Positions 55,301 through 64,000 of a stretch of 64,000 bases of DNA are shown here, piece after piece. The stretch spans positions 124,001 through 188,000 of the forward strand of contig NZ_KI911562.1 of the NCBI RefSeq assembly GCF_000515315.1. Direction: 5' to 3'. The DNA comes from Asinibacterium sp. OR53 (GTDB lineage: Bacteria; Bacteroidota; Bacteroidia; Chitinophagales; Chitinophagaceae). The notes under the pieces were generated by a model. That model was given only the letters and a program-made list of their open reading frames with translations. It was not told where the DNA came from and did no database searches. The stretch's first letter is position 1. Each line of letters begins with the position of its first letter. The position numbers and the translations under genes were made by a program.

Positions 55301-56602
55301 TTAAAGAAAGGAAACTAATAAGCCAAGCAGAACAATTAAAATGCTCCAAATCAGCTTAAAAAAACTGTATTTTAACGCCCATATTTTCCGGGCAACAACA
55401 AATATTCCCACTGAACGTATTAACATCTGTACCAAAAACCCCATATATATTCCAATAGAGCCAAAGTTCCATATCAACATTAACCATATTAAAATACCTA
55501 CGATACCTGTAAAGACTACAATTTTCATTATCATATGCCCTTTGTCATATACTAGAAAATAATTATAGCAATACCACCATGGAATTAATAATAAGTAAGA
55601 TATAGTCAGAAGAAAAATCTCGACCCGCATATTCTGATAGTTAATGAGATTTCCGCCTAACAATCTCATTACATAAGGGAATGTGGCAACCAATATAGCT
55701 CCTACCAACCCAAGTCCCAGATTTAAGAATCCGAATATCCGCTTATTATTTTTCTCCACTTCATCAAAAGACTGCTCATGTGCGATACGATAAAAACGGG
55801 GTGCCCACACTTGGTTCAAAGCAGACGCTACCAATTGCATCACAGAAGCCAAGGAAAGAGCAAATGTAAATCTGGCAACTTGAGATGGGTCAAAAAAAAT
55901 TTTAACCACATAGTTGTTACCAAATCCACTCAACCAACCGAAAAAAGCGATTGCAATGAATGGAACAATTCTGATTAAAATCAACTTGGTTTCATCTACC
56001 GATTCTTTGTTTGAATAAAATCCTATTTGACATATTTTGAATATCAAAAGTATGATCGCGATCCCTATAAGAGAGCCAATATAAAAAGATGCTACCGTTC
56101 TTCGAATAAAGAAAGCCACCAGTGCACCAACAAATCCAGCAAGTGGTGGAAAAAAATTAAACAATAACGAGTGTACATGCCTTTCTTCTATCCTTACCAG
56201 TTGAGCCTGCAAAGAAGCAAATGCTAACAGAGCACCGGAAACCAATACGCAGGTTAGCGTAAAAAAAGAATTAACGGTATTTTTTTCAGAAACAAATAAA
56301 ATTATTGCTGCTATTGCTATTACAATACCCGTTATTATAAAAAAAGAAATATTAGCAGCAGAAAAAAGTAATTTCCTTTTTTCCTCCATCTGGTACTTTT
56401 TTAAAAGCCCTACTACTGCTTCAATGATGCCTGCAAGTGCAAATGTCGTAATCCCTGTCTGTAGTGCATAAAGAAGACCAAATTGTGCATAATCATCTAC
56501 AGTTAGCACTCGAGCGAGCCACATTATTAAAAAAAACCCAACTAATTTCAGAAAAGCAGTGGAGCCAACATAAAAGCTGGAAAATATTATTAATTTTTTC
56601 AA
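55301..56602 (-). CDS. Wzx-type oligosaccharide flippase
   Basis: A 433-residue membrane protein of the MOP/PST superfamily with about twelve hydrophobic segments. KKLIIFSSFYVGSTAFLKLV opens the first helix, and VDDYAQFGLLYALQTGITTF is the family-typical loop. Sequence in this stretch is more AT-rich than in the first 38 kb. It is one of two flippases in the minus-strand locus; the other lies at 61.6-63.2 kb. Two Wzx genes in one direction suggest two transported units or a fused locus. Confidence 0.88.
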   Translation of the reverse strand: MKKLIIFSSFYVGSTAFLKLVGFFLIMWLARVLTVDDYAQFGLLYALQTGITTFALAGIIEAVVGLLKKYQMEEKRKLLFSAANISFFIITGIVIAIAAIILFVSEKNTVNSFFTLTCVLVSGALLAFASLQAQLVRIEERHVHSLLFNFFPPLAGFVGALVAFFIRRTVASFYIGSLIGIAIILLIFKICQIGFYSNKESVDETKLILIRIVPFIAIAFFGWLSGFGNNYVVKIFFDPSQVARFTFALSLASVMQLVASALNQVWAPRFYRIAHEQSFDEVEKNNKRIFGFLNLGLGLVGAILVATFPYVMRLLGGNLINYQNMRVEIFLLTISYLLLIPWWYCYNYFLVYDKGHMIMKIVVFTGIVGILIWLMLIWNFGSIGIYMGFLVQMLIRSVGIFVVARKIWALKYSFFKLIWSILIVLLGLLVSFL

Positions 56603-56613
56603 ATAAATATTTC

Positions 56614-57504
56614 TTAGTTTAATTGATTAGCAATTGCTTTAGCTACATCCCATCTTGCTTCGTTGTTCCAATGAGGGTCAAAACCAAAATCGATTAGCTT
56701 ACTACTATGTTTAATTTCTACGCCTCTTGTACCTAAATAATTACTATAAAATGTCAGCAATCTATCCTTTTCATATAGAAAAAAAACATTTTTTGGAAAG
56801 TCCTCAAAATACGATCTTCTATCTAATTTAATATCCACTAGGTGATTACCTTCATAATATTTGTCATGAGAACTACTGGGTTCACCTTTTTTTTCACAAA
56901 AAATATCCTGTAAACTCTTAAGGAACCCAAGCTGAATATTTATAAAACGTAAAAAAGATGACATGTAATATAATTTTCGTATAAAACTATTAGTCACATT
57001 ATTACCTCTACTTGTAATGACAGAATGGGAAGTATCAAATAGATCCTCATCTTTCATTATGATAAATATTTTATCATATCTTCCTGCACAATATTTCCAA
57101 TATAAGTCTTTATAATCTTCCGATCCAGCACCCGACCTCCCATATTCATGGACCGTAACATCATGACGAAGTACCTCTATCTTTCTGCCGATTGAACTAT
57201 CAGGAGGTACATGCAACCCTTCAATATAAGAGTCTCCGATTAATGCAATATATTTTTTATTTTCTCCAAAAAAATATTCTTTACTGCTATTCCATCCTGC
57301 AGAGTTAATATTGAATTCACTTTTGATTTCTGCATCACTTCCCCTTATCCATTTTCCTTTTTGTCCTGGCTTGTATAAAAAGCTCCCGCTAATTACTTGT
57401 TCTATCAAAGGATCCGTTGCCTTATTACTAATACGCAATAGAATCTCCATTGCAATTAACAAATAGATGATCATTAACGTAGCCAATATTAAAAATCTCT
57501 TCAT
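56614..57504 (-). CDS. SGNH-like (AlgX/AlgJ-type) periplasmic acyltransferase partner of MBOAT
   Basis: A 296-residue protein anchored by an N-terminal transmembrane segment (FLILATLMIIYLLIAMEILL). YIALIGDSYIEGLHV carries the GDS nucleophile block, and DFGFDPHWNNEARWDVAKAI near the C-terminus carries the Asp-His pair, as in SGNH hydrolases that finish O-acetylation outside the membrane. Its start overlaps the MBOAT stop, so the pair is coupled. Annotation as an O-acetyl transferase is inferred from motifs and pairing. Confidence 0.8.
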   Translation of the reverse strand: MKRFLILATLMIIYLLIAMEILLRISNKATDPLIEQVISGSFLYKPGQKGKWIRGSDAEIKSEFNINSAGWNSSKEYFFGENKKYIALIGDSYIEGLHVPPDSSIGRKIEVLRHDVTVHEYGRSGAGSEDYKDLYWKYCAGRYDKIFIIMKDEDLFDTSHSVITSRGNNVTNSFIRKLYYMSSFLRFINIQLGFLKSLQDIFCEKKGEPSSSHDKYYEGNHLVDIKLDRRSYFEDFPKNVFFLYEKDRLLTFYSNYLGTRGVEIKHSSKLIDFGFDPHWNNEARWDVAKAIANQLN

Positions 57505-58955
57505 CAGAACTGAAAATATATAAACGCTTGTTTCACATCCAGGTGAATTGTAGTTAGAATAAAAAAAATAATTGTTGTCGTAGCTGCTATTGAGACTAAT
57601 TTATACTTCCACAAATTGCAGGCAAATTCTTTGTTTGAGATAATGTATTCGGCCAAGTAGAATAGAATGATAAGTATATTTTCCCTGGTCATGGGCAAAT
57701 TGTTATATGGATTCAGATAACCCGTACTATACGACTTATGAAATAACCCTTTGATAAAACCGAAGGCATTACCCGTCGTATCAGCGCGGAAAAAAATCCA
57801 CGTTAAAGTAATTAAACTAAAAGTTATTGCTACTTTAAAGAATGAAATAACAGTAGCAAAAACAGGGTGGCTATTAGTAACATCGATTTTTATACTCGAA
57901 GCGCCTTTTTTTAGAAAGGAAGGAAGGAATAAAATTGCATGCATCATGCCCCATATTATAAAAGTGAGGTTCGCGCCATGCCAAAACCCACTCAAAATAA
58001 AAACAATAAGAACATTCCTAATTGTTTTAGCTCTGGTTGTTCGTGAGCCTCCTAAAGGAATATATAAATAATCACGAAACCAACTTGACAAGCTAACATG
58101 CCACCGCTTCCAGAAATCAGAAATTGATCTACTAAAGTAGGGAAAGTTAAAATTCAGGAATAAGTCAATACCTAATAATTTAGAAGTTCCACGAGCTATA
58201 TCGGAGTAGCCGCTAAAATCACAATATATTTGAAATGAAAAATATATTGCTCCTAAGGCTAGCACACCACCTGGATATTGGTTGTAATTGTGGAATATGT
58301 CATTCACTGCAGGCGCAAGTGAATCTGCAATCACTATCTTCTTAAATAATCCCCACAAAATGAGTCTGCAACCCTCAAGGGCTTTGTCATATCGAAATAA
58401 CCTTGGTTTCTCAATTTGTGGTAATAAATGTGTTGCCCGTTCAATGGGACCTGATACTAAGAGTGGAAAATAACAAACGAACACACAATAATTAATTAAA
58501 CTTTTTGTGGGCTTGCATGTTCCACGATAAATGTCAATCACATAAGAAAGCCCATGAAAAGTATAAAAACTGATACCTACTGGTAGCACTATTTGCAATA
58601 TCCATGGATTAATATGAATATTAATTGAGTCGAGTGCGTTAGTAAAACTTGTTATAAAAAAATTGCAATATTTAAAAAAACATAACAAGCTGAGATTTAT
58701 AATAATACTAATCCAAAGTAAGTATTTTTTGGAAGCGGTTTTTGGAGTTTTATCAATCTTGAGTCCTATTAAAAAATCTAACCCCGTTGAAAACATTAAC
58801 AAAAACAGAAAGCGCCAATCCCACCAACCGTAAAATAGGTAACTTCCCAGAAGTAGAAGCAAATTCTGGCAACGAAGATCATTATTAAAAACAAACCAGT
58901 ATAGAAAAAAAAAGAGGAAAAAGAAAAGGAAAAACTCAATCGAATTGAAGAGCAT
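57504..58955 (-). CDS. MBOAT family O-acyltransferase (AlgI/DltB type)
   Basis: A 483-residue membrane-bound O-acyltransferase with many hydrophobic segments. Motifs are PVGISFYTFHGLSYVIDIYR, FWKRWHVSLSSWFRDYLYIP, GGSR and FWHGANLTFIIWGMMHAILF with the conserved catalytic His. It would pass an acetyl group across the membrane to the SGNH-like protein for polymer O-acetylation. Its first codons overlap out of frame the tail of the decayed hisF-like fragment. Confidence 0.92.
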   Translation of the reverse strand: MLFNSIEFFLFFFLFFFLYWFVFNNDLRCQNLLLLLGSYLFYGWWDWRFLFLLMFSTGLDFLIGLKIDKTPKTASKKYLLWISIIINLSLLCFFKYCNFFITSFTNALDSINIHINPWILQIVLPVGISFYTFHGLSYVIDIYRGTCKPTKSLINYCVFVCYFPLLVSGPIERATHLLPQIEKPRLFRYDKALEGCRLILWGLFKKIVIADSLAPAVNDIFHNYNQYPGGVLALGAIYFSFQIYCDFSGYSDIARGTSKLLGIDLFLNFNFPYFSRSISDFWKRWHVSLSSWFRDYLYIPLGGSRTTRAKTIRNVLIVFILSGFWHGANLTFIIWGMMHAILFLPSFLKKGASSIKIDVTNSHPVFATVISFFKVAITFSLITLTWIFFRADTTGNAFGFIKGLFHKSYSTGYLNPYNNLPMTRENILIILFYLAEYIISNKEFACNLWKYKLVSIAATTTIIFFILTTIHLDVKQAFIYFQF

Positions 58956-59195
58956 TTTTAACGTTTTTCATTATAACAAAGGCCTTTTCTTCATGTGAAA
59001 GATAATTAATTAATGCTGCCTTATATTTCCCTTTGAAAACAAACATACCTCCTGCGGCTGCATCTAAGATTCCATACTTGTTTATGGCATTTTCTATATC
59101 CACTAAAGAACTCATACTGTCGGCTCCCCTATAACAGTTATTGGCACTTTATCTTATTGCTTCACTTGCAAAACAACTTTATTTTCAACATAACC
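58936..59195 (-). pseudogene. Decayed 3' part of a hisF/wbuZ-like gene
   Basis: Translating the minus strand of this gap gives the C-terminal third of a HisF-type barrel. KVPITVIG (from 59150) matches IPLTILGG of the intact hisF; after a shift of frame the reading continues GADSMSSLVDIENAINKYGI and AAGGMFVFKGKYKAALINYL, against AAGSIFVFKGKYKAVLINYP in the intact copy. A TAA stop in frame (59154-59156) and a probable 1-nt loss in a G run at 59126-59129 break it, and the front two-thirds are missing. The translated tail runs on to a TGA at 58936-58938, overlapping the MBOAT start out of frame. It differs from the intact hisF, so it is not a recent copy. Confidence 0.82.
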
Positions 59196-59236
59196 AATGC
59201 AGTGTTTATAATTTTGAATAATTTATTCTTGCATTG

Positions 59237-60103
59237 TTAGGCTCTCCGTTTTTTGAAAACAAAAAAATAAGAACTTGGTCCTAATTTTTTATACCACCTG
59301 TTACGCCAATAATGATCATTAATGGAAAGCAATTTTGATAAAAGCCTGTCTATCACAAAGAGAAACTTCAGCGAAACAAATTGATATCCAATCGTCTTAC
59401 GTAGAATCTTGTTAATTGGCTCAAAAAGAATAGGAACAGGTCTTTTTATTAATTCTAATCCTACTCTTTCTCCCATTTCTATCATTAATCTACGACTTAT
59501 TCCTCTTTCGTTTGGTGTTGCTGATCTAATGTATCTCCAATCGCCACACGAAGAACATGGCTCCCTGACCAAGAGGATTCCACCAGGAATCAAGACACGT
59601 GATATTTCAGAGAGAACTTTGCTTACATTGGGAATATGATGAAGGACGGAAAATGAGCAAACCGCATTTAAGCTATTACTTTCTAATAAAATATCCCCAT
59701 CTATTGAAGGGTCAATTAAAAAAGCATCTGGGAAATTAATTTTAAGCTGTTTCTTAAAATTATTTGACGCTTCTATAAAATATAGCAACCAATGAGGATT
59801 GTCTCGATAAAACCTGTCGATTTCTGTTGCAGGGCCAGGTCCGATTAATAAAATTTTTCCCTTTTGATTTTCCGCTGTATTAATAAATGGGAATCCAAGC
59901 TTTTCATTTACCACTCTCATATATGCATACCAAGGATCTGTTTCGCCATTTCCTGCATCATCTTCATAATATGCTTCTTTTTCTTGTTCAAACCATATTT
60001 TTCTCTGTTCGTGATTATAATCATCGCCAGCCAGTGAGCTTCCATTCTTAATTTTATCAGAAATAACATCGGGTAAGCTTGTAATATTTTTTGCTCGTCT
60101 CAT
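59237..60103 (-). CDS. Class I SAM-dependent methyltransferase
   Basis: A 288-residue protein. A charged N-terminal extension (to about 80) precedes the SAM-binding KILLIGPGPATEIDRFYRDN, and LNAVCSFSVLHHIPNVSKVL with VREPCSSCGDWRYI, typical of the Methyltransf_11 group. It may methylate a sugar or an intermediate lipid. It is preceded by 50 bp after the polymerase gene and followed by the decayed hisF fragment. The target cannot be named. Confidence 0.8.
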   Translation of the reverse strand: MRRAKNITSLPDVISDKIKNGSSLAGDDYNHEQRKIWFEQEKEAYYEDDAGNGETDPWYAYMRVVNEKLGFPFINTAENQKGKILLIGPGPATEIDRFYRDNPHWLLYFIEASNNFKKQLKINFPDAFLIDPSIDGDILLESNSLNAVCSFSVLHHIPNVSKVLSEISRVLIPGGILLVREPCSSCGDWRYIRSATPNERGISRRLMIEMGERVGLELIKRPVPILFEPINKILRKTIGYQFVSLKFLFVIDRLLSKLLSINDHYWRNRWYKKLGPSSYFFVFKKRRA

Positions 60104-60153
60104 AATAAATTCATCTCTTTTTCATAATTAAATTGTCACTATGCTCCCGTGAT

Positions 60154-61656
60154 TTATGCTTCATTTAGTAAGACATTCGTCATACCAGAATAATCATTAG
60201 CTTTATAACTAAGTCCAAATATAATCAGTTGAAAAGGCAACCAGCAAGTTTTTGTATACCCAAGCATTTGAGTTGACATAGCTATTAGTGTAAATAGAAG
60301 ACTCAAAAAAACACAAAATGGGATAAAACCTGCACTAGATCTTCGGCGATTGATGAAATTCTTATATGCAGTAATCATGCTTTTAAAATAGACAACTATC
60401 AAAATTGTAAAGGCCAAAACTCCAAGTTCTATTAAATAAGATATCCATCCTGAGTCTACAGTCCCTTCAATATGCCCTGTTTCGGCAGATTTTTTAAACT
60501 CAACAGCCAGGTCAATAACACCTGAATTATCCAAAAAATCTGGGCCCATTCCCATAAATATCTGAAAGGGGTATAGAATCCATTGGCTTAAAGCGGTTCT
60601 ATACACTTCCGTTCTGGCAAAAAAAGAACTCGGTTCAGTAAATCTGTTGATCATTAAACTGAGTTGATCCGAGTCAAAAAAATTCATCACTAAAGGAAAC
60701 ATTCCAAAACATAAAAGGCATACAACTACAAGAGAATTGATAAGAAATTTTCTTTTATTAATAATTCCATTTTTGATAAGCAAAAAAATGGAATAACATA
60801 TAATTATCAAAAGTGAAAAAATGACAGTTTTATTGTTCATTAGTATCAGTGCAAGTAAAAGCACGAATAATACGAATAGATATAGAATAGTTTTTTTCTT
60901 ATACCCTGTAAAAAAAATTTTCACACTCATTATGATCACCGAAATTCCAACAAGGAAAATAAATCCAGAATAATAATAAGTCGCCCTAAATAAGTATTCG
61001 AGGCCATGCTCTTCGTAATACTCTCTTATATCTATAACAGAATCGGTTACTGCAAAATCTTGAAGCACCTTACCAGTCAAAAAAGAATAAATAAGAATTA
61101 TTCCTCCCAGAAAAGTCGCAAAAATCCATTCTTTGATAATGCTTGACTGCTCTTTTTCTGTTTGAGCATATGTTTTAGTATAGAAGTAGATTATTTGAAG
61201 TTGAAATAAAAACAATAGAGGCTTTAGTGACTCCAATGTATTAAATATTAAGCCGGTGACAAAACTTGCAATAAAAAATAAAAATAGCAATGTCAATAAC
61301 TTATTGAATATAATTAATTTATTTTTTACCCTCTGAACAACTAGGAAAAGAAATTGAATAAATAACAAAATAAATAAGAAATCTGACAATAGAAATTTGC
61401 CGCCCAAAGCATTAAAGAATCCGGCTATTGGCGAGAGGATAACAAAATATGGCAATGCCAACAATGCATTCTCAGGCTTTTTAATAATTTTAAAACTACA
61501 AATTAAAAAAACAAACAACGAAAGAATAGCAATCTTGGAATCTTCTAGTACAAGTTTAAGAATTGCTGGAATTGTCCATATTATTTTAAAAAAATAATCT
61601 TTTTTTTGATCCGACAGTAACCTCTCCTCTATTGTATTAATAGTTATGCTTTTCAC
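60154..61656 (-). CDS. O-antigen polymerase/ligase family protein (Wzy-like)
   Basis: A 500-residue membrane protein with about eleven to twelve hydrophobic segments and a large periplasmic loop (about residues 340-400, including FSRTEVYRT-type motif RTEVYRTALSQWILYPFQIF and the MGPDFLDNSGVI region). The pattern matches Wzy/WaaL. Sampled base composition is near 28-33% GC, markedly lower than the first 38 kb. It overlaps the flippase gene upstream by 20 bp. With the plus-strand gene at 23 kb it makes two Wzy-like proteins in the window. Confidence 0.82.
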   Translation of the reverse strand: MKSITINTIEERLLSDQKKDYFFKIIWTIPAILKLVLEDSKIAILSLFVFLICSFKIIKKPENALLALPYFVILSPIAGFFNALGGKFLLSDFLFILLFIQFLFLVVQRVKNKLIIFNKLLTLLFLFFIASFVTGLIFNTLESLKPLLFLFQLQIIYFYTKTYAQTEKEQSSIIKEWIFATFLGGIILIYSFLTGKVLQDFAVTDSVIDIREYYEEHGLEYLFRATYYYSGFIFLVGISVIIMSVKIFFTGYKKKTILYLFVLFVLLLALILMNNKTVIFSLLIIICYSIFLLIKNGIINKRKFLINSLVVVCLLCFGMFPLVMNFFDSDQLSLMINRFTEPSSFFARTEVYRTALSQWILYPFQIFMGMGPDFLDNSGVIDLAVEFKKSAETGHIEGTVDSGWISYLIELGVLAFTILIVVYFKSMITAYKNFINRRRSSAGFIPFCVFLSLLFTLIAMSTQMLGYTKTCWLPFQLIIFGLSYKANDYSGMTNVLLNEA

Positions 61657-63205
61657 TTACTATCTTTTCTTTATGTTCAATTTGAAATTCAAAAAAATTC
61701 CTTGTTATGTAAAAATATCTTAATTTTTTTCTATACAATATAGCAATACAAATAAGTATTAAAAAAAAGATAATTGAAAACAATGAGATGGTCAAGTGAT
61801 GATTATGCTCGAAAAAAAACCTTGTTAAAATTCCTTTTTGAAAGAGAAAAGACATAGCTATTCCAGCAAAAGCAATGTTAATAAAATGCACAAACTCTTT
61901 TCGTATATAAAAGTTTTTTTTGTCGAAAAAGGCATTTAAGCACACAATTATATATCCACAACAAAGAATTATTAAAACAAGCACATAAGAAATCATTCCC
62001 CCAATTTCTCCTCCAAGCAAAATTCCAATCCATATAAATGGGATCTGAATCAAAGTCAAAATGCTTAGTAATAAATTTCTCTTGTTTAGTGCCCCTACAT
62101 AATCTGTAAGTGGGTTAATCAATACGGAGACAGACGTTGTTAAAATAGTGCAGGTTAGGATAGCTATGAGTACAATATTAATATTATGATTTCCAAATAA
62201 TAATTTGGCAAATATATCCGTACCGATTAAAGTAGTTGCCCATAGAATAATCGCTACTGAAATTAATCTAAACAAAGTATCCCATAATACCATTACAGAT
62301 CCATTTCCCTTCTTAATTACTTCTCTTGCCCTTACAGAAAGAGCATTACCAACAACTGCAAACGGGAATGTAATTAGATCAACTATTCGTGAAATTGTAC
62401 CTACTATGCCCACAATTTCAGAATTGAAAAAACGACCAAATAAAAAAGGGGGAATTGCTTGAAAACACCTAGTTGCAAATCGCAGCCATAAAAAGCTCAA
62501 GCTTTCTATGAACATATTTTTTCGGCTCGACTTTTCTTTAACAACTGCATTCTCATAATTAGTTTCCTTTCCCAGTTTTCTTAGTTGTTTTATTAAAATT
62601 AATACAGCAACCAAGGCTACTAAAGCTGCCGTTGAAAATAATGCAACCGCTAGGCCTACGACCGTTGGCATAATAAATGCAACCAACAAAAAAGAGGAAG
62701 ATCTAGAAATCGATTCAATGCTGTCAACTAAAGCAAGAGATTTGAATGAAAGGGTAGCAGTCAAAATCGATCTTACAAAATTAGTCATAATTGTAATCCA
62801 AGATGTAGCAATAGAAATCATCAAGATATCAAAGCCAACAGGAATACTTTGATTATTTTTAATAATCAAATAAGAGATAATAAACATCGGGATAATCCCA
62901 AACGTTGCAACCCCAAACTGAAATCTCCACCATGAAGAAATTTCCTGTCTAAGTAATTTTTCAGAGCTTACTCTAATAGCAGCGATACATTTACCAGCAG
63001 CAGAAGAAACTCCAAAATCAGCCAGAGATTCTACAACAGCAATAATAGATGTTAAATAAACGATTACTCCATATTGGCTAGCTCCCACTTTTCTAAGCAT
63101 AAGTGGAAAGCTAATCAACGTAAATAAAAAAGAAACGATCCTAGGTATTCCACTTAATCCTAATACTTTTAATAAAAAGTTTTTTTCGTTGTTTGTGTTT
63201 TTCAT
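61637..63205 (-). CDS. Wzx-type oligosaccharide flippase
   Basis: A 522-residue MOP-superfamily protein with about fourteen hydrophobic segments. It opens with FLLKVLGLSGIPRIVSFLFT and the VGASQYGVIVYLTSIIAVVE loop. It is longer than the 407- and 433-residue flippases elsewhere in the window, chiefly by a hydrophilic insert and a C-terminal tail. Its end overlaps the start of the polymerase gene by 20 bp, so the two are made together. Very AT-rich. Confidence 0.88.
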   Translation of the reverse strand: MKNTNNEKNFLLKVLGLSGIPRIVSFLFTLISFPLMLRKVGASQYGVIVYLTSIIAVVESLADFGVSSAAGKCIAAIRVSSEKLLRQEISSWWRFQFGVATFGIIPMFIISYLIIKNNQSIPVGFDILMISIATSWITIMTNFVRSILTATLSFKSLALVDSIESISRSSSFLLVAFIMPTVVGLAVALFSTAALVALVAVLILIKQLRKLGKETNYENAVVKEKSSRKNMFIESLSFLWLRFATRCFQAIPPFLFGRFFNSEIVGIVGTISRIVDLITFPFAVVGNALSVRAREVIKKGNGSVMVLWDTLFRLISVAIILWATTLIGTDIFAKLLFGNHNINIVLIAILTCTILTTSVSVLINPLTDYVGALNKRNLLLSILTLIQIPFIWIGILLGGEIGGMISYVLVLIILCCGYIIVCLNAFFDKKNFYIRKEFVHFINIAFAGIAMSFLFQKGILTRFFFEHNHHLTISLFSIIFFLILICIAILYRKKLRYFYITRNFFEFQIEHKEKIVSEKHNY

Positions 63206-63236
63206 AAACGGATTTACGGCAGACTATGACTTAAAT

Positions 63237-64000
63237 CTATTCCGTCATAGAATCAAAATATTGTTTTAAAGTTCTTCTTTTTGCTATTCGGTAAGAAAAT
63301 GTAATAAAATAGTATCCGTTAAAAATTCTCAGCCAAACCTGTAGCATTCTAGCAACAATTTTGTTAAAAAGAGCGCTACCTTTAAATCCATATTTTGTTT
63401 GGGTTAATTCTGTTTCTTTTAAAGAGATCTCGAGGAAATGTTTTGAATGCCCTTTTTGAGCTGAATACCTCCTAAACTTAGCATGATATCCATTTGTGCT
63501 ATAAAAAGAGATACCTGAAAATAAAAAATTGCAAAAGAGGTCATAATCCATTCCATATTTTAATTTAACATTGATCCCCCCAATTGAATTATAAACATTT
63601 TTCCCAAAAAAAGTACCAGGTTGGCATATTGTTGGCCCAATTGTTTTAGAAATAAAATAATTAAACTTACCATATTTATAACGTTCTTGGGGTTGTCCTT
63701 TGTCATTGATAATATAAACTCCGCCATAAAATACTCCGTCTACACTTTTAACTTGAATTGATTTGCGATAAATCAATTCAAGCGTATTAGGCATAAGCAA
63801 ATCATCAGAGTTGATCCAAGTAATAATTTCTCCGGTACATATTTTAAACCCTTTCACAATGGCATCTGATTGCCCATTATCTGGTTGGCTTACCCAATAA
63901 TGAAAATATTCTTTATATTTTTTGATTATTTCTAGACTATCATCTGTTGATCCTCCATCTATAAGAATAATTTCTTTATCTATATAATCCTGGTTAATCA
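63237..64000 (-). CDS. Glycosyltransferase family 2 (5' end outside the window)
   Basis: The minus-strand frame stays open past an internal ATG at 63857 to the window edge, giving about 253 residues. The extra upstream part reads INQDYIDKEIILIDGGSTDD and then YWVSQPDNGQSDAIVKGFKI. These are the GT-A donor loop and the SQPDxGQSDAI block of GT2, so the internal Met is not the start. ITWINSDDLLMPNTLELIYR supplies the DxD motif. The N-terminus lies beyond 64000. The donor sugar is unknown. Confidence 0.9.
   Translation of the reverse strand, partial: INQDYIDKEIILIDGGSTDDSLEIIKKYKEYFHYWVSQPDNGQSDAIVKGFKICTGEIITWINSDDLLMPNTLELIYRKSIQVKSVDGVFYGGVYIINDKGQPQERYKYGKFNYFISKTIGPTICQPGTFFGKNVYNSIGGINVKLKYGMDYDLFCNFLFSGISFYSTNGYHAKFRRYSAQKGHSKHFLEISLKETELTQTKYGFKGSALFNKIVARMLQVWLRIFNGYYFITFSYRIAKRRTLKQYFDSMTE

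Noticed and set aside
55290-55349. Upstream start for the AsnB-like protein
   Set aside because: The glutaminase needs the Cys directly after the initiator Met, which fixes the start at 55289.
63237-63857. A short GT2 gene starting at the ATG at 63857
   Set aside because: The frame stays open upstream and encodes the conserved GT2 donor loop, so the true start is beyond the window.

Overview
The window comes from a Bacteroidota chromosome, most likely the Chitinophagaceae or a near relative. This is inferred from the division/cell-wall gene order, the very short ATP synthase epsilon subunit next to beta, the dut/DUF4292/EnvC-like neighbourhood, the long MraY with an insertion, and the weak Shine-Dalgarno context. 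No rRNA, tRNA, CRISPR array, integrase or insertion sequence was recognised. Both window edges cut through genes.

Region 1 (1-8.8 kb, minus strand) is a dcw cluster read as mraZ-rsmH-ftsL-ftsI-murE-mraY-murD-ftsW(partial). It is preceded by a set of 10-bp-phased GTG repeats that look like an MraZ operator. Region 2 (8.9-19.2 kb) is housekeeping: queA, an orphan sensor kinase, YqgE/AlgH, a tiny secreted Lys-rich protein, atpD-atpC, a holin-like membrane protein with a small partner, an AI-2E family transporter, an EnvC-like protein, a DUF4292 lipoprotein and dut. An approximately 80-bp palindromic REP-like repeat sits between many of these genes. In three places it supplies a gene's last codons and stop.

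Region 3 (19.2-35.4 kb, plus strand) is a polysaccharide locus: lipoprotein, methyltransferase, Wzx-like flippase, GT2, Wzy/ligase-like protein, two GT4 enzymes, an AT-rich pair of unknown genes, a WecG/TagA-type transferase, a WcaJ/WbaP-type initiating phosphotransferase, a Wzi-like barrel, a Wza-like SLBB export protein and a Wzz-like chain-length protein. Two further Wzi-like genes lie convergently at 35.4-38.7 kb.

Region 4 (38.7-64 kb, minus strand) is a second, visibly AT-richer glycan locus without the repeat. It ends with genes in the order wbpV-wbpL-wbpM (nucleotide-sugar reductase, MraY-like initiating transferase, membrane 4,6-dehydratase). Upstream lie glycosyltransferases, a heparinase-like protein, WecB, a two-domain oxidoreductase, a HisF/HisH/amidotransferase module typical of acetamidino sugars, AsnB, two flippases, an MBOAT/SGNH O-acetylation pair, a second Wzy-like protein, methyltransferases and a truncated GT2. 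A decayed second hisF-like gene lies just upstream of the MBOAT gene. The AT shift, the loss of the repeat and the gene debris suggest this part turned over by horizontal transfer, as O-antigen loci commonly do.

The most notable points are the putative MraZ operator, the REP-like family and its capture of stop codons, the decayed hisF, the unknown two-gene cassette inside the exopolysaccharide operon, and two complete initiation routes side by side.
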